The notes under the pieces: generated by a model
The model's database searches: none
What the model was told of the DNA's origin: nothing
The model's input: the letters and a program-made list of their open reading frames with translations, nothing else
Shown: positions 15,861 to 23,447 of the stretch, in pieces
Layout of the letters: the number at the start of each line of letters is the position of its first letter
Numbering within the stretch: the stretch's first letter is position 1
Origin: Domibacillus indicus
Lineage (GTDB): Bacteria; Bacillota; Bacilli; Bacillales; Domibacillaceae
DNA length: 64,000 bases
Assembly: GCF_023715895.1 (NCBI RefSeq)
Contig: NZ_JAMBOO010000003.1
Coordinates: 1 to 64,000 of the forward strand
Reading direction: 5' to 3'
Program-made: the position numbers and the translations under genes

Positions 15861-17540
15861 CTAATTAATTTCAATTCCTTCAAATTGCAGGGATTTATCG
15901 TACTCCTTGTCAAAGATCGTTTGTTCATTAAAGAGTTGCCCTTCATCCCAACCAAGTTTATTAGAAAACTGATCAATAACAAAACTGATTATTTCTTGAA
16001 TACTCTCTCTTTTGAACAGCAGATAGCCTGTACGTCGATCAAAAAAATCAGTAAGCCGCATAGCCATTTCCTGATCAATGGCATAGCAGGCTTCTGCTGC
16101 AGCTAAAATTTCTTTTATACCATTGTTCTTGTATTCTTCTGATGCGAGAAATTCTTTCACAATATCAATTAACAGCCACGTATTGGTCCCATACCGGTAA
16201 ACAAACTCGGCAGCAAAAGACGTTGGAATATTTAACAGCTGAAATTCATTTTCGATGTTATCTACTAATGCTTCTACCTCCTCATGTGATTTAAATTTTC
16301 CACCTGAGAGCTTTATAGCTTGGGTCATAGAAGAAACTTTTGCAAATTCTCCTTTATTCAACACGTACTCCACTACTCTTTCTGCCATCTTTCTATATCC
16401 TGTCAGCTTTCCGCCAGCAATTGTAATAAGTCCCGATTCTGATTCGAAAATTTCATCTTTCCGTGACATTTCAGCTGGCGGTTTTCCTTCTTCATAAATC
16501 AGCGGCCGAAGCCCAGCCCAGCAGGAAGTAATATCTTTTTGTTTAAGATTAACATCAGGAAACATCCCGTTTACACAATCTAATAAATAATCCACCTCAC
16601 TTTGCTCAACATGCACATTATCAAGATCTCCATGGTAGTCTGTCTCGGTTGAACCAATATACGTACAACCATCTCTTGGAACAACAGCAATCATTCGGCC
16701 CTCTACATCATAATAGATAGACTCATTAACAGGGAATTTATGAAAAGGTACAACAATATGAATTCCTTTAGTTAAATGAAGCCTTTTTCCTTTGATTTCT
16801 CCTTCTATCCTGCGCACAGTATCAACCCATGGTCCACCTGCATTTATAACGTATTTTGCATAAATCTCAAATGTACGTTGGGAAATAAGATCTTTCGCTA
16901 TAACTCCGATTACCTTCCCCTTATCATTCATAATAAAATCAGTCATTTGCGTATAATTACAAAGGCGAGCTCCGTGCTCAAAAGCGGTCTTCGCAACTTC
17001 CAATGTTAACCGGCTGTCATCTGTTCGGTATTCAATATACATACCTCCACCGCTTACCTGTTCCTTACTGAATAAAGGTTCTTGTTGAAACACTTCTTTT
17101 TTCGAAAGCATAACATGCCTTTCGTGCTTCTGAACTCCTGCCAGCTTGTCATATGTTGATAATCCCAGTTTTAATGTAACTTTATTGAAGCTCCCATTCT
17201 TTACAATAGGAAACAACATTTTAACAGGTATAACCAGATGCCTGGCATTTTTATGCACAATTGCACGCTCATTGCCAACCTCTCTCACAAGCCCCAAGTC
17301 ACCCGTTTTTAAATACTTAAGCCCTCCGTGTATTAACTTCCCAGACTTGCTGCTTGTTCCTGAGCCAAAATCACTTTTCTCAATTAGCCCAGCGTTAAAC
17401 CCTCTTGACGCAAAATCCAAAGCAATTCCAGTTCCAGTTATCCCACCTCCTACTATTAGAACATCAAGTTCACGATTAGCCATTTCTTCAAGCATTTCAT
17501 TTCTTTTTTGAGCGGAAAAGCTTTGTTTATTTTTCAGCAC
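15861..17540 (-). CDS. GlpD-family FAD-dependent polyol-phosphate dehydrogenase
   Basis: The 559-aa protein follows aerobic glycerol-3-phosphate dehydrogenase. It has the FAD-binding VLIVGGGITGTGIALD, then SSKSGKLIHGGLKYL, YIEYRTDDSRLTLE, TKGIHIVVPFH and IAGGKLTGYRKMAE. GlpD passes electrons to the quinone pool at the membrane. The GTG at 17540 is preferred because GGAGGG ends 6 bases upstream and it aligns with the B. subtilis GlpD N-terminus; an ATG at 17579 is possible. There is no glpF, glpK or glpP nearby. The setting in a polyol PTS/ABC block suggests a paralogue acting on another polyol phosphate, as EryB does in erythritol catabolism. That is inference. Confidence 0.8.
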   Translation of the reverse strand: MLKNKQSFSAQKRNEMLEEMANRELDVLIVGGGITGTGIALDFASRGFNAGLIEKSDFGSGTSSKSGKLIHGGLKYLKTGDLGLVREVGNERAIVHKNARHLVIPVKMLFPIVKNGSFNKVTLKLGLSTYDKLAGVQKHERHVMLSKKEVFQQEPLFSKEQVSGGGMYIEYRTDDSRLTLEVAKTAFEHGARLCNYTQMTDFIMNDKGKVIGVIAKDLISQRTFEIYAKYVINAGGPWVDTVRRIEGEIKGKRLHLTKGIHIVVPFHKFPVNESIYYDVEGRMIAVVPRDGCTYIGSTETDYHGDLDNVHVEQSEVDYLLDCVNGMFPDVNLKQKDITSCWAGLRPLIYEEGKPPAEMSRKDEIFESESGLITIAGGKLTGYRKMAERVVEYVLNKGEFAKVSSMTQAIKLSGGKFKSHEEVEALVDNIENEFQLLNIPTSFAAEFVYRYGTNTWLLIDIVKEFLASEEYKNNGIKEILAAAEACYAIDQEMAMRLTDFFDRRTGYLLFKRESIQEIISFVIDQFSNKLGWDEGQLFNEQTIFDKEYDKSLQFEGIEIN

Positions 17541-17613
17541 TGCCATCCCTCCAAAATAAATTTCATTACTCTGCTCCATTTTCAGCTGAAGACTCCTAAC
17601 TTACAGCCCTTTA

Positions 17614-18609
17614 TTATTCTCTTTTGACTCTCGCTCTGAATTGATCTAGCGTAATGGCAAGTAGGACAACTACGCCAACGATTACTCGCTCCCAGTAAGC
17701 TGAAATACTTAGCAAAACAATCGCATTTGCTAACACACCCATTAGTGCAGCACCAAAAATGGTTCCAATAATCTTACCTTGCCCACCCATTAAGGAAGTT
17801 CCACCAATAATGGCAGCTGTAATAGAAGCCATTAACCATCCTTCACCGATTTGAGGCTGGCCGGCACCTAATCGAAGCATCATTAACACGCCCGCTAATG
17901 CTGCAAATGTGCCAGAAAGGGCATAAACCATAATTTTCGTTCTATCAATGCGGATTCCTACAAGTGTTGCAGCTGATTCATTGCCGCCAATCGCGTAAAT
18001 ATGTCTGCCAATAGGAGTAGATGTCAAAACATAAATCAAAACAATGCCCAAACCAATCATAATAATACCTGGCACAGGAGCCGGTCCGACCATTCCTTGT
18101 CCCAAGAACAATACTTTTTGAGGAACCCCTGAAAGCGGCCATCCTTGAGTAATGACCATAATGAGTCCAAAGAAAATCTCACCCATAGCTAACGTCACAA
18201 TAAAAGGATTTAAATTTAATTTTGTTATTAATAGTCCATTGATTGATCCACAAAGCGCTCCAAATAGCAGGCTAAGAACTAAGCAGATGTAAGGGTCGAG
18301 CCCCGTATTTAGCATTAACCAAGCACTTATAATTCCAGAAAGCCCCGCTATCGCTCCAACCGATAGATCAATCCCCCTTGTTAAAAGAACTAAAGTCTGT
18401 CCCATTGCAATGATAGCTACAAATGAGAATTGTCTCACCAGTACACCCATATTATAAGAATCTGCAAAACTGGGTGCTACGAAGGTCAGCAGCAAACACA
18501 TGGCAATTAACACTCCAAATATTCCACTCTCAGTGGAGTTGAACATTTTCCCGAATTTTGCAGCAGGTTTTAATGTTGGAATCGCTTTGTTTTCCATCTC
18601 CATTTTCAT
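17614..18609 (-). CDS. RbsC-like sugar ABC transporter permease
   Basis: The 331-aa protein is a polytopic permease of the ribose/xylose/erythritol type. It shows the characteristic LTRGIDLSVGAIAGLSGI motif and the C-terminal GGTSLMGGQGKIIGT segment that contacts the ATPase. It forms the channel through which the substrate delivered by the binding protein at 20196 crosses the membrane. GGAGGAG precedes the ATG at 18609. The gene lies 15 bases after the ATPase gene. It is unusual for such a transporter to be embedded in a PTS operon. Confidence 0.88.
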   Translation of the reverse strand: MKMEMENKAIPTLKPAAKFGKMFNSTESGIFGVLIAMCLLLTFVAPSFADSYNMGVLVRQFSFVAIIAMGQTLVLLTRGIDLSVGAIAGLSGIISAWLMLNTGLDPYICLVLSLLFGALCGSINGLLITKLNLNPFIVTLAMGEIFFGLIMVITQGWPLSGVPQKVLFLGQGMVGPAPVPGIIMIGLGIVLIYVLTSTPIGRHIYAIGGNESAATLVGIRIDRTKIMVYALSGTFAALAGVLMMLRLGAGQPQIGEGWLMASITAAIIGGTSLMGGQGKIIGTIFGAALMGVLANAIVLLSISAYWERVIVGVVVLLAITLDQFRARVKRE

Positions 18610-18624
18610 ACTGACTCCTCCTTG

Positions 18625-20118
18625 TTAACTTAATGCACCTTTTAATAGCTCTTCTTGTGTTGTAGTTTCAGCATTGTAAAACCCTTTCGCTTCCCCCTGA
18701 TGCATAACCATAATTCGATCGGAGAGATTAATCACTTCTTCCAATTCAGATGAAATCATAATGACAGCTAAACCTTCATCCGCAAGCCTATGAATAAGGT
18801 CATGAATTTCTGCTTTTGCATTTATGTCTATCCCTCTCGTAGGCTCATCGAGAATTAATACTTTAATATCTTTTGCTAACCAGCGTGCCAAAATGACTTT
18901 TTGCTGATTTCCCCCGCTTAACAATCGAATATGTTTTTCTGGAGAAGATGTTTTTACTTTTAGCTCTTTTATATACTTCAAAGCTAAATCCTCTTCCCTT
19001 TTTCGGTTTATCCGTGTAAATCGAGTCATCGAAGGCAACAGCGGCATAGAAATGTTTTCTCTTATTGACGTAATAGGAAAGATGCCTGACTTTTTTCTTT
19101 CTTCGGGTACATACCCCATCCCCAGATTAATGGCTTTCTTTGGTGATTTTATTTTGACTTTAGACTCATACCAATAAATTTCACCCTGATCCGCTATTGT
19201 TTCCCCAAAAATCGCTCTTACTAATTCCGTTCTTCCAGAACCCACGAGTCCTGCTATGCCCAAAATTTCTCCCTCGTGAAGAGTAAAGCTAATATCTTGA
19301 AATTCCCCATGCCTCCCTAAATTATTGACTTGAAGGACACTTTTCTTATTCAATTGGTTTTTGCGAATTTTTCTTTGAACTTTAAATTCTCTCCCAACCA
19401 TTAAATTGATGATTTCATCCGTATTTGTACTCTTCATATCTATTGTGGTAATTAAATTACCGTCTCTCATTACTGAAACTCTGGAAGAATTTTGTTCAAT
19501 TTCTTCCATATGGTGAGAAATAAAAATAATGGATTTCCCTTCTTCTTTTAATTGAAATAGAATTTTAAACAGCTTTTGCGCTTCTTGAAAAGTAAGAGCA
19601 GCTGTCGGCTCATCCAAAATTAAAATATTAGCGCCGAAGGCCAATGCTCTGGCTATCTGCACAAATTGTTGATAAGCACTTCTTAGTGTGCCGACTTCTT
19701 CCTTAACATCTAACCGAACACCTATTTTTGCTAAAAACTCTTCGGCTTTTTTTTCTGTGGTTTTCCAGTCAATCCTTGGAAATCCTGTTTTAAGCTGCTC
19801 CATTCCAAGAAAAATATTTTCTGCTACCGATAAATTAGGTGCTAAATTTAACTCTTGAGGAACTATACCAATCCCTAAGGATAAGGCGGTCAATGGTGAA
19901 TCAATGGAGACTTTTTGTCCATTCATGAAAATTTCTCCACTGTCTGGCTGCAGCAATCCCATCATTGTACTAACCATTGTACTTTTCCCTGCTCCATTCT
20001 CTCCGACTAAAGCGTGGATCTCACCTGCTCTTAAATCGAAATTTACTTCATTAAGCGCTTTGACTCCTGGAAAACTTTTATTAATATTTTTCATAACTAA
20101 CACGGATTGATTATTCAT
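18625..20118 (-). CDS. RbsA-like sugar ABC transporter ATPase (two nucleotide-binding domains)
   Basis: The 497-aa protein has two tandem ATPase domains. The first has a Walker A GENGAGKSTMVSTMMG and a Walker B ILILDEPTAAL. The second has a degenerate P-loop GLVGSGRTELVRAIFG, the signature LLSGGNQQKVILARWL and ILDEPTRGIDINAK. This is the standard RbsA/XylG layout. The ATG at 20118 is chosen because AAGGGAGG is 7-8 bases upstream; six extra upstream codons are unsupported. It powers import through the permease encoded next. A stem-loop lies between it and the binding-protein gene. Confidence 0.88.
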   Translation of the reverse strand: MNNQSVLVMKNINKSFPGVKALNEVNFDLRAGEIHALVGENGAGKSTMVSTMMGLLQPDSGEIFMNGQKVSIDSPLTALSLGIGIVPQELNLAPNLSVAENIFLGMEQLKTGFPRIDWKTTEKKAEEFLAKIGVRLDVKEEVGTLRSAYQQFVQIARALAFGANILILDEPTAALTFQEAQKLFKILFQLKEEGKSIIFISHHMEEIEQNSSRVSVMRDGNLITTIDMKSTNTDEIINLMVGREFKVQRKIRKNQLNKKSVLQVNNLGRHGEFQDISFTLHEGEILGIAGLVGSGRTELVRAIFGETIADQGEIYWYESKVKIKSPKKAINLGMGYVPEERKKSGIFPITSIRENISMPLLPSMTRFTRINRKREEDLALKYIKELKVKTSSPEKHIRLLSGGNQQKVILARWLAKDIKVLILDEPTRGIDINAKAEIHDLIHRLADEGLAVIMISSELEEVINLSDRIMVMHQGEAKGFYNAETTTQEELLKGALS

Positions 20119-20150
20119 TCTCTTTCCTCCCTTCAAAATAAAGGTCTAGG

Positions 20151-20182
20151 AGACAACCAGCATATTTCTATCCAGGTTGTCT
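20151..20182 (-). other. Intercistronic stem-loop between binding protein and ATPase genes
   Basis: AGACAACC and GGTTGTCT form an 8-bp stem with a 16-base loop, 14 bases after the stop of the binding-protein gene. It has no long T run, so it is more likely a processing or partial-termination element. Such elements keep the binding protein in excess over ATPase and permease. Confidence 0.45.
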
Positions 20183-20195
20183 TTAACAAAAGCGT

Positions 20196-21233
20196 TTATT
20201 TTATCAATTTAAAATATTCTGCATATTCTTTTTGTTTTTCTTCGTACTTTCCTAAGTTTTCTTTTGTGACAACATACGATTCGATTTCATCAATTTCTGG
20301 AACCGATTCACCGTTTGCCAGTGCAACCATATGCTCTATCGCTTTATAGCCAATATCAGGAACATTTTGAACAACCGTTGCTGTTATTACACCTTCTTTT
20401 AAATATTTGATAGTTTCTGGGTCATCGTCCATTCCCATAATCAATACTTCTCCTGCTTTTCCAGCACTTTTCACAGCGCGTGCAGCACCAATTGGATTGG
20501 CCGCATTGTTCGCAAAAATTCCTTTTATATTTGGATGAGCCTGTAAAATGTTTTCTGTTAAAGAAGCGGCTTTTACTAAATCATCATTATCTGCTTGTTC
20601 TGCTACAATTTTAATATCTGGATATTTAGCCATTACTTTTTTAAAGCCTGCTACACGTTCCTTGTGGCTAGGGGCACCTAGTGAACCAAGAAGAATAGCC
20701 ACTTCTCCTTTATAATTCATTTGTTTTGCCATTAACTCAGCGAGCTCTTCTCCATCTTTATCATTGTGGTTGTTTCCAATATATAAGGCCCTTTTACTAT
20801 CCGCTGCATCAGCTTCAAATGTAATAATCTTTGTTCCGTTGTCAACGGCTTGATTGATAATAGGCGTTGTAGATGAAGGATCAAGCGCAGCTACCGCAAT
20901 AACATCCGGCTGCTTTGAGATAGCAGACTCTACTTTTTGACTGTGAACCACTATATCTGCAGTTGGCGGGGCATCCCATTCGAATTCAATATTAATTCCT
21001 TTTTTCTTATAATCTTCTACTGCCCCTAAAGCTCCTGCACGAACTGATTCATACCATGGGTGAATCAATTTTGGTACAAAAACAAACTTATAATTATCTT
21101 TAGGACCTTCTTGAGCCTGACCTGATTGTGAACCGGATGAAGATTCACCACTACACGCTGAGAGTAACAATAGAAGGATCACACTTGTCATGATTAATAA
21201 GCCAAACTTTTTTAGTCGTTTAAAAGATTTCAT
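20196..21233 (-). CDS. RbsB-like sugar ABC transporter substrate-binding lipoprotein
   Basis: The protein (about 345 aa) has a positively charged start, a hydrophobic core and a lipobox LLLLSACSGES, followed by a serine/glycine linker. It is therefore anchored outside the membrane by a lipidated cysteine. The mature part is a periplasmic-binding fold of the ribose type: FVPKLIHPWYESVRAGA, ALDPSSTTPIINQAVDNG and IFANNAANPIGAARAVK. The ATG at 21233 is preferred because GGAGG is 8 bases upstream; an ATG 6 bases earlier is possible. The ligand is unknown; the neighbours suggest a polyol or sugar. Confidence 0.88.
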   Translation of the reverse strand: MKSFKRLKKFGLLIMTSVILLLLLSACSGESSSGSQSGQAQEGPKDNYKFVFVPKLIHPWYESVRAGALGAVEDYKKKGINIEFEWDAPPTADIVVHSQKVESAISKQPDVIAVAALDPSSTTPIINQAVDNGTKIITFEADAADSKRALYIGNNHNDKDGEELAELMAKQMNYKGEVAILLGSLGAPSHKERVAGFKKVMAKYPDIKIVAEQADNDDLVKAASLTENILQAHPNIKGIFANNAANPIGAARAVKSAGKAGEVLIMGMDDDPETIKYLKEGVITATVVQNVPDIGYKAIEHMVALANGESVPEIDEIESYVVTKENLGKYEEKQKEYAEYFKLIK

Positions 21234-21256
21234 TTTCATTTCCTCCCCCTTTTCAA

Positions 21257-21270
21257 TAACAGCGCTTTCA
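21257..21270 (-). promoter_or_regulatory. Weak candidate cre box before the binding-protein gene
   Basis: The minus strand reads TGAAAGCGCTGTTA, agreeing with the cre consensus at 12 of 14 positions. It lies 24 bases upstream of the start codon, in the 160-base gap after srlE2, and could add catabolite control within the operon. Confidence 0.35.
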
Positions 21271-21400
21271 TTTTTGAATTATATGGAAATATTGATGTTC
21301 TGCTTGTTTATCACCTCCTTAACGCATCGATTTACTTTGAAAAAATGCTGATTCAGCCAAGACTATGTGATACCTAATAAGCTCAAGATTCGAATATTAT

Positions 21401-22444
21401 TTAAAAGCCAGCGAGCTTAGCTCCAAAATAAGCAACAAGCACACATACAATACTGGTAATTAACCGGCTGTATGCAACAGCTTTCAGTCCAGCACGCACG
21501 GTCTTTTCTTCACAATCACTCATGGATAACGCTGTTGGCAAAAAATCGCATCCAACTTGGACATTCGTTGCAAAAAGAGCAGGAAACAGCCAGATAAAAT
21601 CGATGTTTCCTTGTGCTATTTCGTAGCCCAGCAAAACGATAAGAACTTGACCAAGCGTTGCCCCTGCCCCTAAGTAATTCGAGAAGATAGGAATCGAAAA
21701 AACAACAGCCATAATCAAAAGGCCCGGCAATGTTCCCATGGAATAGTGCACAATGCCTGACAGAATTTTCTCTAAATTGAAGAAAGAAAAAGACCCGATA
21801 AGTACAGAAACACCCAACATCAATGGTAGAACATGTGTTAAAAAAGAATTTACCGCCTCTTTCCCTGCCTGATACAAAAACCCCATACTATAAGATAAAA
21901 GGTAAGCTGGAAACGTTAGAAGCTTCGTTAAACTTTTTTCCTTCCGCTCGCTTCCTTCACTTGAGATAGAGGAAAGTTTTTGTTCACTATGAATACTTAT
22001 AGGTTCGTTTTCTTTTTCATCATGGTCCATTGAAACCGATGCATCAGAAGGTTTAACGTCACCCACAGTTACACCAGAGACAAATACCTTTTCAGTAATA
22101 TGTTTAGCCAATGATCCTGAAGGTGAAGCTGGCTTAACATTTATAGTCAAAATGTTCTTCATAGGATAAACACCCATTCTGGCTGTTCCTCCACAATCCA
22201 GAACTACACATATCATTTCTTCTAACTCCACTTTTTCTTCAAATGCATTTACAACGGGACAATTGAGCAATTCAGCAATTTTTTTAGCAACTGGATGAAT
22301 ACCTCCTCCTGTTAAGGAAGCAACTTTATTTCTTTTTGAGGTACATCTTAGATAAAGGCCTTTGCCCCATCCACCAGATCCTCGTGACACAAATACTTCT
22401 GCTGCATTTTGGTCAATGCTTTTAATCATTTCTTCCGCTCCCAC
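21401..22444 (-). CDS. srlE: PTS glucitol/sorbitol-type EIIBC component (set 2)
   Basis: The 347-aa protein has an EIIB domain with [15 protein letters not shown] and the phosphorylatable Cys84 in VVLDCGGTARMGVYP. After a serine-rich linker comes a membrane half ending QVGCDFLPTALSMSDCEEKT. Several conserved positions differ from set 1: MGVYPM against CGVYPK, and LPTALSMSD against VPVGLTLGE. This suggests a different substrate rather than a recent duplicate. The GTG at 22444 follows GGGAGGGGAC with good spacing. It lies 15 bases after srlA2; its EIIA is encoded far downstream at 14337. Confidence 0.88.
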   Translation of the reverse strand: MGAEEMIKSIDQNAAEVFVSRGSGGWGKGLYLRCTSKRNKVASLTGGGIHPVAKKIAELLNCPVVNAFEEKVELEEMICVVLDCGGTARMGVYPMKNILTINVKPASPSGSLAKHITEKVFVSGVTVGDVKPSDASVSMDHDEKENEPISIHSEQKLSSISSEGSERKEKSLTKLLTFPAYLLSYSMGFLYQAGKEAVNSFLTHVLPLMLGVSVLIGSFSFFNLEKILSGIVHYSMGTLPGLLIMAVVFSIPIFSNYLGAGATLGQVLIVLLGYEIAQGNIDFIWLFPALFATNVQVGCDFLPTALSMSDCEEKTVRAGLKAVAYSRLITSIVCVLVAYFGAKLAGF

Positions 22445-22459
22445 AGTGTCCCCTCCCTT

Positions 22460-22984
22460 TTAACCAGCTGTTTTTTCCATATTTTTAAGGAATCGTTTTG
22501 TTAGGAATTCTGTTACTGTTGCTCTGATATATATGACTATCAGTCCTATCAAAAAATAAGCAATTCCGAATTCAAATAATGAAATATCAAGTTTAATAAC
22601 GGGATAAAGTGCTCCAATTAGGAAAAAAAGTTCTCCTGAGTTGCTGTAAGGAAAGAGTCCGGTAATAGGATGACAAAAGGAAACTGCTGCATCATAAAAA
22701 GCTGGCTTATCTTTTTCTTTTAATTGATTGCCTACTTCATAACAACTTGGATTTGTCATAGCAAATAAACTAATGAATGGAAGGAGAATATATCTAACTA
22801 AACTTATATGGCCCAATTTAGAAGCTAAATGAAATATCCACTGCTTTTTAACCAATTTTGAAAGGAAAGCATTTATGGTTAAAGCCACCAGTATGAATGG
22901 GCCAATGATGATTAAATACGATAAAAAAATATCAATAAACGTATAAACAGGCCCTAAATTATGTTTAACAAGATCCAAATTCAT
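22460..22984 (-). CDS. srlA: PTS glucitol/sorbitol-type EIIC component (set 2)
   Basis: The protein (174 aa from the ATG at 22984, which has GGAGG 8 bases upstream) is a glucitol EIIC subunit. It contains NPSCYEVGNQLKEKDKPAFY followed by HPITGLFPYSNSGELFFL, with several membrane helices. It begins a nine-gene minus-strand block: srlA2, srlE2, rbsB-, rbsA- and rbsC-like genes, glpD-like gene, dehydrogenase, srlB2 and, after a terminator, the SorC regulator. The promoter is at 23145-23173. Confidence 0.88.
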   Translation of the reverse strand: MNLDLVKHNLGPVYTFIDIFLSYLIIIGPFILVALTINAFLSKLVKKQWIFHLASKLGHISLVRYILLPFISLFAMTNPSCYEVGNQLKEKDKPAFYDAAVSFCHPITGLFPYSNSGELFFLIGALYPVIKLDISLFEFGIAYFLIGLIVIYIRATVTEFLTKRFLKNMEKTAG

Positions 22985-23106
22985 TTTCATCTCCTCCTTA
23001 TTTTTGTATTTAATTTACGATTTCAATTTTCATTTCTTTAGCAAGCCAATAACCACTCCTCCCATATTCAGTTATATGCCTTCTACACAAAAAACAAAAC
23101 GCTTCT

Positions 23107-23173
23107 TAAAACATTTGTAAACAATCTGAACAATTGTTTTAATGATTGTATAATAGACAGAATTATTAGTCAA
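23107..23173 (-). promoter_or_regulatory. Promoter and SorC-type operator of srlA set 2
   Basis: On the minus strand TTGACT (23173-23168), 17 bases, and TACAAT (23150-23145) form a sigma-A promoter. Directly downstream come AACAATTGTTCAGATTG and TTTACAAATGTTTTAAG. The element TTACAAATGT is shared exactly with the acoA-like operator at 32937, and TTGTTCAG is shared in reverse orientation. The operator therefore belongs to the same class but is arranged differently. It is about 130 bases upstream of the start codon. Confidence 0.6.
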
Positions 23174-23347
23174 TTATAAAAACAATTTATTTGTTGCGGA
23201 AATAAAGTCTAAAATCTTAATAAAAGAATATAATCCCTTCAGTAAATTTGAATTTATTCCCATAAACATTTTTCAATAATCAATAAAATTGTTCTGAAAA
23301 TATTGAAATTAAAAAATATAACAAACAGTTTCCATTTTGGTTAAATA
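23174..23347. other. AT-rich spacer between srlA2 promoter and ppdK terminator
   Basis: No gene is supported; the sequence is highly AT-rich with stops in every frame. Confidence 0.4.
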
Positions 23348-23390
23348 AAAAAGCTGACCTTTGCAATTTTGTCGCAAAGGTCAGCTTTTT
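23348..23390 (-). terminator. Terminator of the ppsR-ppdK operon
   Basis: A perfect 17-bp stem (AAAAAGCTGACCTTTGC with its complement) with a 9-base loop, 58 bases beyond the ppdK stop. The minus-strand side ends TTTTTTATTTAA. Confidence 0.85.
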
Positions 23391-23447
23391 AAGTGGATTT
23401 ATGAAAGTCAGATAATAAAGTTAAGTAGCTATATCTTTTTCAGTTTT

